Assembly (NCBI GenBank): GCA_963575645.1
Contig: OY754475.1
Coordinates: 16,468,509 to 16,532,508 of the forward strand
DNA length: 64,000 nucleotides
Reading direction: 5' to 3'
Origin: Xanthostigma xanthostigma
Lineage: Eukaryota; Arthropoda; Insecta; Raphidioptera; Raphidiidae
The notes under the pieces are model-generated. The model was not told the origin of the DNA, searched no databases, and was given only the letters and a program-made list of their open reading frames with translations. A program made the position numbers and the translations under genes. Positions 24,280-35,943 of the stretch are shown here, one piece after another (position 1 is the first letter of the stretch; each line of letters opens with the position of its first letter).

Positions 24280-26378
24280 ATGTCGATAATTGGATCCGAT
24301 TTAAGCACAATATGCCGATTGTGCTTATCAAGTGGCGTTACACTCTCAGATATATTTTATTTTTCATCAAAAATGAAGAATAGCTTAGCTGGTTTTATCA
24401 TGAAGTGTGCTGCTGTTCAGGTAAGGTTTTATTCTTTGCAAAGTTTTTTGGCAATAGAGCGTTATTATTTGAAATAACTTTAGAGTTTATATTGTATATC
24501 ACAGAGAAATAAGTGACCGTAAGTCATGTACGTGACTAGCCGTTACCGGCGGCTTTGCACGCGATTGAGACGAAACACGGATGCATTTCCATTATTTGGC
24601 ATATGTTACTCCTTTTTCGACGTAGACAAAAATAAATTCCAAAATTGATGACATTCACGTAATCAACGTCCTGACAAACCTTGAAAATAGCCATGTTGAT
24701 TTTTAGACTATTTACCTCTTTTCACCCTCTGAAGAGGGTTGTTTTTGAAAAAGCATGAAACACGTGTTTATTTGTTGATTAGGATAATCCTGTGCATTTT
24801 TGAATTGACACATCTATCTAATATGTATTCTCCATGCAAATTTTGAACCCCCTTTTAGGGGTTGAATTTTCAAAAATCCGTTCTTAGCGGATGCCTACGT
24901 CATAATAACTATCTGTGTGCCAAATTTCAGCCTAATCCGTCCAGTGGTTTGAGCTATGTGTTGATAGATCAGTCAGTCATCAGTCACGGTTTCCTTTTAT
25001 ACATATAATAAATATTTATTAGTAATTTTGAACGTTAAATGTTCTCGATTTTCAGATTACCAGAGGCGACCAAATGCCGAATTTCATCTGCCAATTATGT
25101 CACACTAAACTGGAGGAAATTTATCAGTTCCTGACGCAAATAGAACAATCTGACAGAACACTGCGACGTTATCTTAAGCTATTATGTGTGCCCGACAAAC
25201 CAATCAAAGCTGAATGTTCTGTTCAACCTTCTGAGGATAAATTAATCCTTTGCACCAATGACGATATTGTGAAAAGTGAACCTTTAGAGTTCGATGATGT
25301 GTTTGACAGGGATCTTAATTTGACCGGACCTGGAAACTTCATTGAAGAAAATTACAATAACGAAGAAATATATATTAAATCTGAAATCAATGTCGAACTG
25401 GGTGAATCAGAATACGCAACAAGCACAAAAGACAGTATTTCAACTAACATAGATGACAACGAATTCAGCTGTCAGGACTCAAAGATAGACATAGTAGACA
25501 CTAACTTGGCTACTGGAGAGTATACTGTTACAGGAAGTAATTATTTTCATTTCTGTAATAAAGGCCTCGATTCTTTTTGTAATAATTGGGGAGAATTTAA
25601 TTCAGAAAAGAATCCAGAATTATTGTCTGATAAGACAACAAGAACATTAAAGAAAAGTAGACAAAAGTCAATTAAAAGAACTGCAGGACTCTCAAGCGAG
25701 GAATTAGAGGAGAGAAAGGAGAAAAAAAGGCTCTATATGAAAAATTATAGAGCCAAGCAGTCAAAGGAGGCCAGAGAAGCTCGTTTGCAGCATGTACGTC
25801 AGCATGTAGCTGAAAGCCGAGCCTCGGAATCTGAACGAGCCAAAGAGGCTCGTTTGGAACAAGTTCGTCAGCATGCAGCTGAAATCCGAGCCTCGGAATC
25901 TGAACGAGCCAAAGAGGCTCGTTTGGAACAAATGCGTCAGCATGCAGCTGAAAAACGAGCCTCGGAATCTGAACGAGCCAAAGAGGCTCGTTTGGAACAA
26001 ATGCGTCAGCATGCAGCTGAAATCCGAGCCTCGGAATCTGAACGAGCCAAAGAGGCTCGTTTGGAACAAATGCGTCAGTATGCAGCTGAAAAACGAGCCT
26101 CGGAATCTGAACGAGCCAAAGATGCTCGTTTACAACAAATGCGTCAGCATGCAGCTGAGATCCGAGCCTCGGAATTTGAACGAGCCAAAGAGACTTGTTT
26201 GGAACAAATGCGTCAGCATGCAGCTGAAATACGAGCCTCGGAATCTGAACTAGCCAAAGAGACTTGTTTGCAGCAAATACAGCAACTAAACGCTGAGTCC
26301 AGAAGATTAAGTAGAGCCAGTATGACGGACTTTAAGCAGACAATAAACACATTTTGTGATAAGATATGTCCTATATAG
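24280..26378 (+). CDS. G5: ZAD protein fused to Helitron-associated coiled-coil repeats, no zinc fingers
   Basis: Exons are 24280..24420 and 25056..26378, giving 487 residues. Exon 1, the splice sites and the first ~145 exon-2 residues align with G1, including both ZAD cysteine pairs (C12/C15, C59/C62) and the acidic linker up to SKIDI. After about 25495 the similarity stops. A new tail begins with KKRLYMKNYRAKQS, then seven to eight copies of a 23-residue Glu/Arg-rich repeat (core RASESERAKEARLEQMRQHA). It ends with TINTFCDKICPI and a stop. Such repeats with a following Cys-containing segment occur in proteins carried by Helitrons; that match is from memory. The protein would keep ZAD dimerisation but lose the DNA-binding fingers. 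Confidence 0.78.
25765..26300 (+). repeat. 69-bp coding minisatellite in G5
   Basis: Seven to eight tandem 69-bp units encode 23 residues each. Copies 3-6 alternate GAAATC and GAAAAA at one position, which hints at a 138-bp dimer as the amplified unit. Because 69 is divisible by 3, extra frames also stay open on both strands; these are shadows. Confidence 0.85.
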
Positions 26379-26878
26379 TACTGTACAAGGGCGTTGATAA
26401 GGGGGGGGGGTAAATGGGGTAATTACCCCCCCAGGATCATAATTATAAAAAATAAAATTGAAAATAATACGAATACCTGGCTAAAAAAGTAAAATTTAGA
26501 AACACTTCTTGAAAAAAATTTGTAGGATTGGTTTGGAAATTAATATTTAGCTTGTCAAATAAATAAAATTGTCGACCAATTTTTCTCAGACCATATATTC
26601 TTTACATAACTTAGCTGCTTTTTATACGCTTTATATTAGTTTGGGTTGTAACTATGTATGTATGTCCGTAACTATGTAACTATGTATGTATGTCCGTAAC
26701 GGAATCTTTGAGCATAATTTTCACCAATTTCCCGAAGTCTGATTAATTTGAAACTTTGCATACGTATCAAGGACCGATGACAATGCAATAATTTGATAAC
26801 AGTTTCCCATTATCCTTATTAGGACCCCCAGGATTAATAAATTCTTTTATAGATCCTCAAACTAAAAAGTGAAAAATA
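26379..26878. other. Intergenic region after G5
   Basis: Contains a run of ten or so Gs followed by seven Cs (26400-26432) and an ATGTATGTCCGTAACTATG short tandem repeat (26650-26702). The sequence after that is of dispersed-repeat type. No gene is seen. Confidence 0.4.
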
Positions 26879-27094
26879 AAATATAGTTTAAAAAAAACTA
26901 AAAAACACGCTTTATATCGGACTAAAAAGTAAAAAATAATTGTTTTAAAATAAGCTTAAAAAGCGTTGGGCGCTCGATGTACGAAAATGTGGAACAAAGC
27001 GCCCCACGCTTTTTAAGCTTATTTTAAAACAATTATTTTTTACTTTTTAGTCCGATATAAAGCGTGTTTTTTAGTTTTTTTTAAACTATATTTT
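26879..27094. repeat. Near-perfect inverted repeat, ~95-bp arms
   Basis: Arms AAATATAGTTTAAAAAAAAC...GCGCT and its mirror flank a loop of about 24 bases. The right arm ends where the Penelope-like sequence starts. It may be a hairpin MITE. Confidence 0.75.
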
Positions 27095-27099
27095 TTTAC

Positions 27100-28700
27100 A
27101 TAAAATTTTATCTAATGGTTTACAGGAAACTAACCATTCTGTAATAAATTCATATGAATTTATTAATAAAATCAAAAATATAATTATTCCAAAAGATTAT
27201 ATCATGATATCACTCGATGTTACATCATTATTCACAAATATACCAAATGAACTTATGGAATATTATAAGCCCACATTGTAACATTCCGTGGAATGAATTA
27301 ACTATAACCATTAATTTAATTTTAAACTCCACATATTTTTTATTTGATAATAAATGCTATCAACAAATTGATGGTACTCCTATGGGTTCTCCATTGTCTC
27401 CAATTTTTGCTGAATTTGTTATGAGAGATTTAGAAAAGCAATGTTTTGGTAATCTTAATATTATACCTATTACATAATATCATAGATATGTTGACGATAT
27501 TTTTCGCATTATTCCTAAAGATAAAATATAAACTAAGTAGGTATATGACTTCTATATTTAATAATTTTCATCCCAAAATTAAATTCACACATGAAATTGA
27601 AAATAATAATCGAATTAGTTTTTTAAATATGCTAATTATTAATAATAACGGTAATGTTGAATTTAACTGGTATAATAAACCAACTAGTTCTGGTAGAGTG
27701 ATAAATTTTTATTCTAATCACCCAATAAATAAAAAAATAGCTATGGTTTATAATCTTATTGATAAATCTATTTTATTATCTAAACCAAAATTCCACTTAA
27801 ACAATTTTAATTTAGTACGTCAAATCCTTCTTGCTAATTCTTATCCTCTTAAATTTATTAATAAATTTTTCAAAATTAGAATTAATAAATTAACAAAAAA
27901 TCATAATCCACAAAACAATATTAATAATGTCGATTGTTCTTTTATTGTGATTCCTTTTTACAAAAATATTTCTCAGAAATTTAATTCATTTCTTAAAAAT
28001 TTAAATATAAAAACAGTTTATAATGTAAATAACAAACTAGACAAAATTATTAAAAAGGGAAAGGATAAACTAAACAAATTACAAAAACATAATGTTGTTT
28101 ACAAAATTAGTTGTGAAGATTGTAATATGAATTATATTGGGCAAACAAAAAGAGCGCTTAAAACACGAATTAAAGAACATCAAAGCAATTATAAACTACT
28201 CCCTGATAAACCATAATGTCGTAACTAAGCATAAAATTGAATACGACCATAAAATTAATTGGGATAGTGTTAAAATTTTAGATAATGAAAGTCATTATTT
28301 TAAAAGAAGTATTTCGGAAATGTTATATATAAAATCTAATGAGAATTCTCTTAATGCTCAATTAGATAGGGAAAATTTAAGTAATATTTATGATATTATT
28401 TTGAAAGAATATTTTGTTTTTTCAAATAATTTTTTCTTTATGGGTACAAAAACTTATTTTTCCTTAAGGGGATTCGAGGTTCTAGGAGTTCAATTTAATT
28501 TTAGGAAACAATCGAGTTTTAATAAAAATTGCTTCTAGATCAAAGGTGTATCGTAATTAGAATTAAACTAAATTTCATTATGTTTTGTTAATTTTATTTT
28601 AATATAAAGATAGTAATAATTAATTATTATCGCCAAATTTGTCCTTAATTTTTCAACGATAAAAATAGGGCAAATAAACGAAAAAAGAAATACTTATGTT
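27100..28700 (+). pseudogene. Penelope-like retroelement: RT plus GIY-YIG, frameshifted
   Basis: Reading across three frames gives MISLDVTSLFTNIPNEL (27204-27255), then DGTPMGSPLSPIFAEF (27370-27417) and RYVDDIF (27484-27504) of the reverse transcriptase. Downstream is a GIY-YIG-type endonuclease region with VVYKISCEDCNMNYIGQTKR near 28095-28153 and a KTRIKEHQ motif. That pairing is diagnostic of Penelope-like elements. Frameshifts near 27270, 27470 and 28190 and a missing 5' part make it inactive. Its 3' tail is duplicated at 32866-33100. Confidence 0.85.
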
Positions 28701-28999
28701 TAGTTGTATGAAGCCTATAAATCTGTAACATACGAGTATAAAACAGTAATTCCTGTATAGCCCCCCTGGTTTATATGCAACACAGGTGAAGTCATATCGT
28801 GCGAGGCATACACATATGCCTTGTCACACCAGAGTACAGTAACACAATAATTAAAACTGTTAACTATTGCAAATAACCTATCACCTACGAACATTAGCAA
28901 GTAAGCCTGTGAGACGTTTGGGTTTGATCAGCAACTCCGTAAATGAGATTATTACTGGTCAAAAACACCACTTTATTTACTTCAGCAGGTTATATTTTT

Positions 29000-29506
29000 G
29001 ACGTGATAACGTCTTATAAATTGATGAAACACCGGCTGCATGTACGAAAAAGTGTCACGTTCCGAAATGTGTCACGTTCCGCCTGACCCTGTGCGTGCAA
29101 GCGAGAGCGCAGTATAAGCGATAGGGAAGCACGATCGGCCCAAGTTTGACAGCTACAAAAATTTATTTATTAAAGATCACAAGACACAAACTTCCAATAG
29201 ACTGCCACAGTTCGCTCGTATATTATATACTTACAGGGAGTGAAAAATCCACACCACCCGACCGTCCGTTTATTAAAACTGCGTGTATTTTGAAAACGGT
29301 TCATTACATTTAAAAACCGTTTCTACAGTTGGTTAGAACTCTAATTTTACTATTTAAATATGTAAAAATAAATGTTTGGAAACGTATACGTATAATGTGA
29401 AAAATAAAAATAGTTATTTTTCAACACTTTAGGAGTATGGTTCAATGTTTCTTTATGACGTTATCACGTAAAACTATCGTCCGTAAACCGACTTTACAGA
29501 CAACCA
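29000..29506. mobile_element. MITE-like insertion in the G6 3' flank
   Basis: It is bounded by GACGTGATAACGTCTTATAA and TTATCACGTAAAACTATCGTCCG...ACAGACAAC. The duplicated flank of G7 (33411-33430) reads straight through TTATATTTTTCATTTATAAT, so it is the empty site. A short T-run duplication is possible. A fragment of the same family lies in reverse orientation at about 49750-49900. Confidence 0.65.
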
Positions 29507-29789
29507 ATTTTTTCATTTATAATTTTCTTGTTAACAAATAGATTAATTCAATTTATATGCCTATTGATTCTCGGATTATGAACTGGGGGCTTGTAATAGA
29601 GGAGCCATGGAAAGGCCACAGCTTAGTGCTTGGCTTTTCTCAACCCCGAAGATGCCTCAACACGACCTCATGGCAGTCACATGTACGTAAACTAGTATAA
29701 GTAGCAGCGTTTTCAGCTAATGTTTACAGAAGACTGCTCGCGAAAAACATGTTGACTTGTTAGTGACGTCACACCGCATTTCTGATTAC

Positions 29790-30052
29790 TAGTGTTGGGC
29801 GATTATGAATGATATAATCGAAATATTTCGATTATGGCCGAATAATCGATCATTCGATTATGGCAACCGAGATATTATTCGCTTGAATCGATTATGAAAT
29901 ATGAAATGAATATTAAATCCCGACACAGTACTATTGCTATGTCCACTGTCGATATTAATGTGATATATCGATATATCATTCAGTATCTGCATCTACATAC
30001 ATAAAAACCGATTATTTCGATTATTGAAATATATCGATTATGCCCAACACTA
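29790..30052. mobile_element. hAT MITE with perfect 8-bp target duplication
   Basis: Termini are TAGTGTTGGGCGATTATG and CGATTATGCCCAACACTA. CTGATTAC is repeated exactly at 29782-29789 and 30053-30060. The G7 duplicate near 33685-33705 carries a single CTGATTAC, so the insertion postdates the G6/G7 duplication. The interior is rich in ATCGAT/CGATTA units. Confidence 0.88.
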
Positions 30053-30185
30053 CTGATTACAATAAGTTTTGAGGTGAGATTCAATTGAATAATTGTTTTC
30101 GTTTATGGTGCGTATTTTTAATGAGTAAACCGTCTCACAAATGTGTAAGATAATGTTCATTTAATTTGACTGACAGTGAGAAACA

Positions 30186-32335
30186 CTAATGTAGTTTTTC
30201 ACCAGTATGTGTACGTTTATGTCTGTTAAAATTGCCCAAAAAGGAAAAACACTTATTGCAAATATCACAGTGATAAGGTTTCTCTCCAGTATGTACCCGC
30301 TTGTGTATATTTAAGTTGGATGAGTCAGAGAAAGACTTATTACATAAGTCATAGTCACACTGATAAGGTTTCTCATCAGTATGTATACGCTTGTGTTTAT
30401 TTAAAGAGCTTGACTGAGAGAAAGATATATTACAAAGGTCACACTCAAACGGTTTCTCGCCAGTATGTACCCGCTTGTGAACATTAAAGTGGGATGGGTC
30501 AGAGAAACTCTTATTACATAAGTCACACTGATAAGGTTTCTGACCAGTATGTGTAAGTTTGTGTCTATTAAAACTGCCCAAAAAGGAGAAACACTTCCTG
30601 CAAATGTCACAGTGATAAGGTTTCTCACCAGTATGTACCCGCTTGTGAACATTGAAGTAGGATGGGTCAGAGAAACTCTTATTACATAAGTCACACTGAT
30701 AAGGTTTCTCACCAGTATGTATACGTTTGTGATTATTTAAATGCGAAGACCAGTAGAAACACTTATTACAAAGATCACAGTGATAAGGTTTTTCACCGGT
30801 ATGTACCCGCTTGTGTCTATTGAAGTTGGATGAGTTAGAGAAACTCTTGTTACATAAGTCACACTGATAAGGTTTCTCGCCAGTATGTACCCGCTTGTGA
30901 ACATTGAAGTGGGATGGGTCAGAGAAACTCTTATTACATAAGTCACACTGATAAGGTTTCTGACCAGTATGTGTAAGTTTGTGTCTATTAAAACTGCCCA
31001 AAGAGGAGAAACACTTCCTGCAAATGTCACAGTGATAAAGTTTCCCACCGGTATGTATGTATAATTTCTTTGCTTTTCTGTGCTTTTTACCGTTAACCGA
31101 AATATTTTTGTACCTTTTATCACACTTATTGAAATTTTTAATCACATTTGCAATATCAATATTCTTATCTTTGCAGCTAATTTTATTTCCATCTTCGTTA
31201 GATGAAGCGTTTACCGTGTCTTTGACCGATTCTTTTAGAATTAATAAATTATCGTCTATTTTTTCGAATTTGAGTTCAGATTTTATGGACATTTCCTCCA
31301 TTAATTTGGTCGTTAAAAGAGCATTTTCTTGTTTTTTTTCTCCCCAATTGTTTGCCATGTCTAAGTTCACTTTAGTCTCTCCTATGTCAATCTTTGAGTC
31401 TTCGCAGCTGAATTCATTGCCATCTATACTAGACGAAATGTCTTCTGAGTCATTTTCACAGTCTGTTGTTAAAAATAGATTTTCATCAATAAGTTCGACT
31501 TTACCTTCAGATTTTAAACACAAATCTTCGTTATGTTGATTTTCTCGATTTAAATCGGTCTCTTTCCAATCAAGATCAGTGTCACACGCATTATTCTGCT
31601 CTAAAGATTCACATTTAACAGGTATATCTTTATTAATGTTATGGAAGAAAGGCTCCTCAGATGGTTGAACAGGACATTCAGCTTTGATAGATTTCTCAGA
31701 AGCGTATAATTGTTGAACATAGCGTCGCAGTGCTTTGTCGGACAGTTCTATTTGCGTTAAGAATTGGTGAACTTTCTCCAGTTGAGTGTTACATGATTCG
31801 CAGATGAAATTCGGAAATTCATCGCCTCTGGTTATCTGCCAATCAAGAGAAACTTATTGATTTATTATTGACATGTACTTGACATTTTAATTAAAAAAAA
31901 ATGTATCTTATTTGATATATATTATCTTTTCAAATATTTATTTTGATTACTACTTACAGCATTAGCGTGCGATATGAATATAAAAATGTGCTTTATTCGA
32001 AAAACATTAATCTCTCTGAACACGCCTACGAAACGTTATTTATGATAGATTTAAAACGATAATACTTGCTTGGACAACATACAAAGAAGGAAACCATATA
32101 GAAACAGTTAGAAAATAGAAACTACAATGCCGTTGCAAATAACAATGCTGATTGTCATTACTCATGGGAAAATAGTACAACTTACCTGAACAGCAGCGAG
32201 TTTCATTATTACACCAGCCACCCTGTTCCCCATTTTGGATGAAAATGAAAACATATCTAACAATGTAACGCCACTTGATAAGCACAATCGACACATTGTA
32301 CTTAAGCCAGACCCAATGATTGATATTTCTTTCAT
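30186..32335 (-). CDS. G6: ZAD-C2H2 zinc-finger protein, two exons, ten fingers
   Basis: On the minus strand exon 1 is 32335..32186 and exon 2 is 31835..30186, giving 599 residues. Splice sites are TTCAG|GTAAG and TTGGCAG|ATAACC. ZAD cysteines are C15/C18 and C62/C65 (CESC). The linker is acidic, with Lys-rich spacers before the fingers. Ten fingers follow. Finger 9 is C-x4-C (CDYDLC) through a 6-base duplication, still within the C2H2 range. The protein ends TGEKLH and a stop. The N-terminal halves of G6 and G7 are nearly identical, so the duplication is recent. G6 is the intact partner and should be the better candidate for a working gene. Confidence 0.85.
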
Positions 32336-32865
32336 TATGGTAACTCAAATCTCTTTTCATAATAATACGACACAATTTATCCGTTCTCAAAATGCTGAAC
32401 GGTCATCAACTTCTGACATCTAAGTAATGGATAGAGAATTGACTCGATTGTATGTAATCAGCGTGCGCAGATCAGTAGCGCCATATAATCACTTCACCAG
32501 AGATTTTGCTTGACACAATTTTTGATTTGTCATATTTCTCACAGTAGAGTACCTAGTATCAAGAACTTCTAAAAGAAAACGTATTCAAAACACTGTCTGT
32601 ATCATGTATTTCGTCAAATCGGCTCCAGGTTTTCATTTTAGGGGGGTCTCTATAAGACCACCTGCTTTGAAGTCATGTTTCGAAGAAACAAAAAACAGAT
32701 GAATTTTTAGTTACAACAAACGTTTTCTTATATATATTCATATTTTCAATTTCGTATATTTTAATAATAAATTCACCGGTTCTCTTATTAGAACCTAGGA
32801 AATAATTGGGATCATAATTTTCTCCAAACACTTTTCGAGGGATTGAATTTTCGTTACTTTAATAC

Positions 32866-33100
32866 AAAAACTTATTTTTCCATAAAGAGATTCGAGGTTC
32901 TAGGAGTTAAATTTAATTTTAGGAAACAATCGAGTTTAATTTAAAAAAAAAATTGCTTCTAGATCAAAGGTATCGTAATTGTAATTAAACTAAATTTAAT
33001 TATGTTTTATAAATTTTATTTTAATACAAAGATAGTGATAATTATTATCGCCAAATTTGTCCTTAATTTTTCATCGAGAAAAATAGGGCAAACAAAAACG
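32866..33100 (+). mobile_element. Second copy of the Penelope-like 3' tail
   Basis: Matches 28440-28690: ACAAAAACTTATTTTTCC, GATTCGAGGTTCTAGGAG, then the untranslated tail. It sits at the same place relative to G7 as the longer copy does to G6, so it moved by segmental duplication rather than a new insertion. Confidence 0.75.
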
Positions 33101-33828
33101 AAATACTTATGTTTAGTTGTATGAAGTGTATAAATCTGTAACATATAAAACAGTATTTCCTGCATAGCCCCCCTGGTTTATATGCAACCCAGGTGAAGTC
33201 ATACCGTGCGAGGCATACACATATGCCTTGGCACACCAGAGTACAGTAACACAATAATTAAAACTGTTAACTATTGCAAATAACCTATCACCTACGAACA
33301 TTACCAAGTAAGCCGGTGAGACGTTTGGGTTTGACCAGCAAATCCGTAAATGAAGTTATTGCAGATATAAATGAAAACTGGTCGAAAACACCACTTTATT
33401 TACTTCTGCAGGTTATATTTTTCATTTATAATTTTTTTGTTAACAAATAGATTAATTCAATTTATATACCTATCGATTCTCGGACTATGAACTAGGGGCT
33501 TGTAATAGATGAGCCATGGAAATGCCACAGCTTAGTGCTTGGCTTTTCTCAACCCCGAAGATGCCTCAACACGACCTCATGGCAGTCACTATAAGTAAAC
33601 TAATTTATGTAGCAGCGTTTTCAGCTAATGTATAGTACAGAAGACTGTTCGCGAAAAACATGTTGACTTGTTAGTGACGTCACACCGCATTTCTGATTAC
33701 AATAAGTTTTGAGGCGAGATTCAATCGAATTATTGTTTTCGTTTATGATGCGTATTTTCAATGAGTATGCCGACTCACGAATGTGTAAGATTATGTTCAT
33801 TTAATTTGACTGACCGTGAGAAACACTA

Positions 33829-34063
33829 ATGGAGTTTTTCACCAGTATGTGTACGTTTATGTATATTAAAATTGCCTAAAGAGGAATAACACTTATTGCA
33901 AATGTCAGTGATAAGGTTTCTCACCAGTATGTATACGTTTGTGATCATTTAAATGCGAAGACCGGGAGAAACACTTATTTCAAAGATCACAGTGATAAGG
34001 TTTCTCACCGGTATGTACCCGCTTGTGTATATTGAAGTTGGATGATTAAGAGAAAGACTTGTT
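33829..34063 (-). pseudogene. Decayed 3' fingers of G7
   Basis: Finger sequence continues past the G7 stop toward the point where G6 ends. It carries TCATAA-type nonsense changes, a second Cys-to-stop change (TGT to TGA near 33983), and a 2-base deletion near 33908. About three fingers have been removed from the reading frame. Confidence 0.8.
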
Positions 34064-35803
34064 TCATAAGTCACACTGATAAGGTTTCTCACCAGTATGT
34101 ACCCGCTTGTGTACATTTAAGTTGGATGGGTCAGCGAAACTTTTATTACATAAGTCACACTGATAAGGTTTCTCACCAGTATGTATACGTTTGTGAATAT
34201 TTAAACGCGAAGACCGGGAGAAACACTTATTACAAAGATCACAGTGATAAGGTTTTTCACCGGTATGTACCCGCTTGTGTATATTGAAGTTGGATGAGTA
34301 AGAGAAACTCTTGTTACATAAGTCACACTGATAAGGTTTCTCACCAGTATGTATAAGTTTATGTCTATTATAATTGTACAAAGAGGAGAAACTCTTATTA
34401 CATAAGTCACACTGATAAGGTGTCTGACCAGTATGTATACGTTTGTGATCATTTAAATACGAAGACCGGGAGAAACACTTATTACAAAGATCGCAGTGGT
34501 AAGGTTTCTCACCAGTATGTATACGTTTGTGATCATTTAAATACGAAGACCGGGAGAAACACTTATTACAAAGATCGCAGTGGTAAGGTTTCTCACCAGT
34601 ATGTATACGTTTGTGACCATTTAAATACGAAGACCGGGAGAAACACTTATTACAAAGATCGCAGTGGTAAGGTTTCTCACCAGTATGTATACGCTTGTGA
34701 TTATTTAAAGAGCTTGACTGACAGAAAGATATATTACAAAGGTCACACTCAAACGGTTTCTCACCAGTATGTACCCGCTTGTGAACATTAAAGTGGGATG
34801 GGTCAGAGAAACTCTTATTACATAAGTCACACTGATAAGGTTTCTCACCAGTATGTATACGCTTGTGTATATTTAAGTGGAATGACTTAGAGAAACTCTT
34901 ATCACATAAGTCACACTGATAATGTTTCTGACCAGTATGTGTAAGTTTGTGTCTATTAAGTTTGCCCAAAGAGGAGAAACACTTCCTGCAAATGTCACAG
35001 TGATAAAGTTTCTCACCGGTATGTATGTATAATTTCTTTGCTTTTCTGTGCTTTTTACGGTTAACCGAAATATTTTTGTACCTTTTATCACACTTATTGA
35101 AATTTTTAATCACATTTGCAATATCAATATTCTTATCTTTGCAGCTAATTTTATTTCCATCTTCGTCAGATGAAGCGTTTACCGTGTCTTTGACCGATTC
35201 TTTTAGAATTAATAAATTATCGTCTATTTGTTCGAATTTGAGTTCAGATTTTATGGACATTTCCTCCATTAATTTGGTCGTTAAAAAAGCATTTTCTTGT
35301 TTTTTTTCTCCCCAATTGTTTGCCATGTCTAAGTTCACTTTAGTCTCTCCTATGTCAATCTTTGAGTCTTCGCAGCTGAATTCATTGCCATCTATACTAG
35401 ACGAAATGTCTTCTGAGTCATTTTCACAGTCTGTTGTTAAAAATAGATTTTCATCAATAAGTTCGACTTTACCTTCAGATTTTAAACACAAATCTTCGTT
35501 ATGTTGATTTTCTCGATTTAAATCGGTCTTTTTCCAATCAAGATCAGTGTCAAACGCATTACTGAGCTCTAAAGACTCACATTTAACAGGTATATCTTTA
35601 TTAATGTTATGGAAGAAAGGCTCCTCAGATGGTTGAACAGGACATTCAGCTTTGATAGATTTCTCAGAAGCATATAATTGTTGAACATAGCGTCGCAGTG
35701 CTTTGTCAGATTGTTCTATTTGCGTTAAGAATTGGTGAACTTTCTCCAGTTGAGTGTAACACGTTTCGCAGATGAAATTCGGAAATTCATCGCCTCTGGT
35801 TAT
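34064..35803 (-). CDS. G7 exon 2: ZAD second half and eleven C2H2 fingers
   Basis: The exon starts after TTGGCAG at 35803 (ATAACCAGAGGCGATGAA), as in G6, and contributes 579 residues. Joined to exon 1 at 46213-46362 it would give 629 residues. It holds the second ZAD pair (CxxC), an acidic linker almost identical to that of G6, and eleven fingers. Fingers 5-7 are near-identical 84-base units differing at one helix residue (Gly, Asp, Asp). It ends at a TGT-to-TGA change at the first cysteine pair of finger 12. An intron of 10.4 kb separates it from exon 1, so splicing is possible but unproven. Confidence 0.75.
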   Translation of the reverse strand: MTRGDEFPNFICETCYTQLEKVHQFLTQIEQSDKALRRYVQQLYASEKSIKAECPVQPSEEPFFHNINKDIPVKCESLELSNAFDTDLDWKKTDLNRENQHNEDLCLKSEGKVELIDENLFLTTDCENDSEDISSSIDGNEFSCEDSKIDIGETKVNLDMANNWGEKKQENAFLTTKLMEEMSIKSELKFEQIDDNLLILKESVKDTVNASSDEDGNKISCKDKNIDIANVIKNFNKCDKRYKNISVNRKKHRKAKKLYIHTGEKLYHCDICRKCFSSLGKLNRHKLTHTGQKHYQCDLCDKSFSKSFHLNIHKRIHTGEKPYQCDLCNKSFSDPSHFNVHKRVHTGEKPFECDLCNISFCQSSSLNNHKRIHTGEKPYHCDLCNKCFSRSSYLNGHKRIHTGEKPYHCDLCNKCFSRSSYLNDHKRIHTGEKPYHCDLCNKCFSRSSYLNDHKRIHTGQTPYQCDLCNKSFSSLYNYNRHKLIHTGEKPYQCDLCNKSFSYSSNFNIHKRVHTGEKPYHCDLCNKCFSRSSRLNIHKRIHTGEKPYQCDLCNKSFADPSNLNVHKRVHTGEKPYQCDL

Positions 35804-35943
35804 CTGCCAATCAAGAGAAATTTATTGATTTATTATTGATATGTACTTGACATTTTACTTAAAGAAAATATGCATCCTATTTGATACATATTATCTTTTC
35901 AAATATTTATTTTGATTACTACTTGCAGCATTAGCGTGCGATA

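Noticed and set aside
25761-26253. Long open frames on both strands over the G5 repeat
   Set aside because: The 69-bp period keeps several frames open; they mirror the coding repeat and have no start context or domain of their own.
28715-28900. A 61-residue minus-strand frame also kept at 33113-33307
   Set aside because: Conservation is explained by the recent G6/G7 segment duplication; no domain is recognised and the sequence looks like a repeat.
32040-32390. 116-residue minus-strand frame
   Set aside because: It is an alternative frame across G6 exon 1 and its intron.
34042-34791. Antisense frames rich in Tyr-Val-Tyr over G7 (and similar ones over G6, G9, G10)
   Set aside because: They are reverse-strand readings of the tandem finger DNA.
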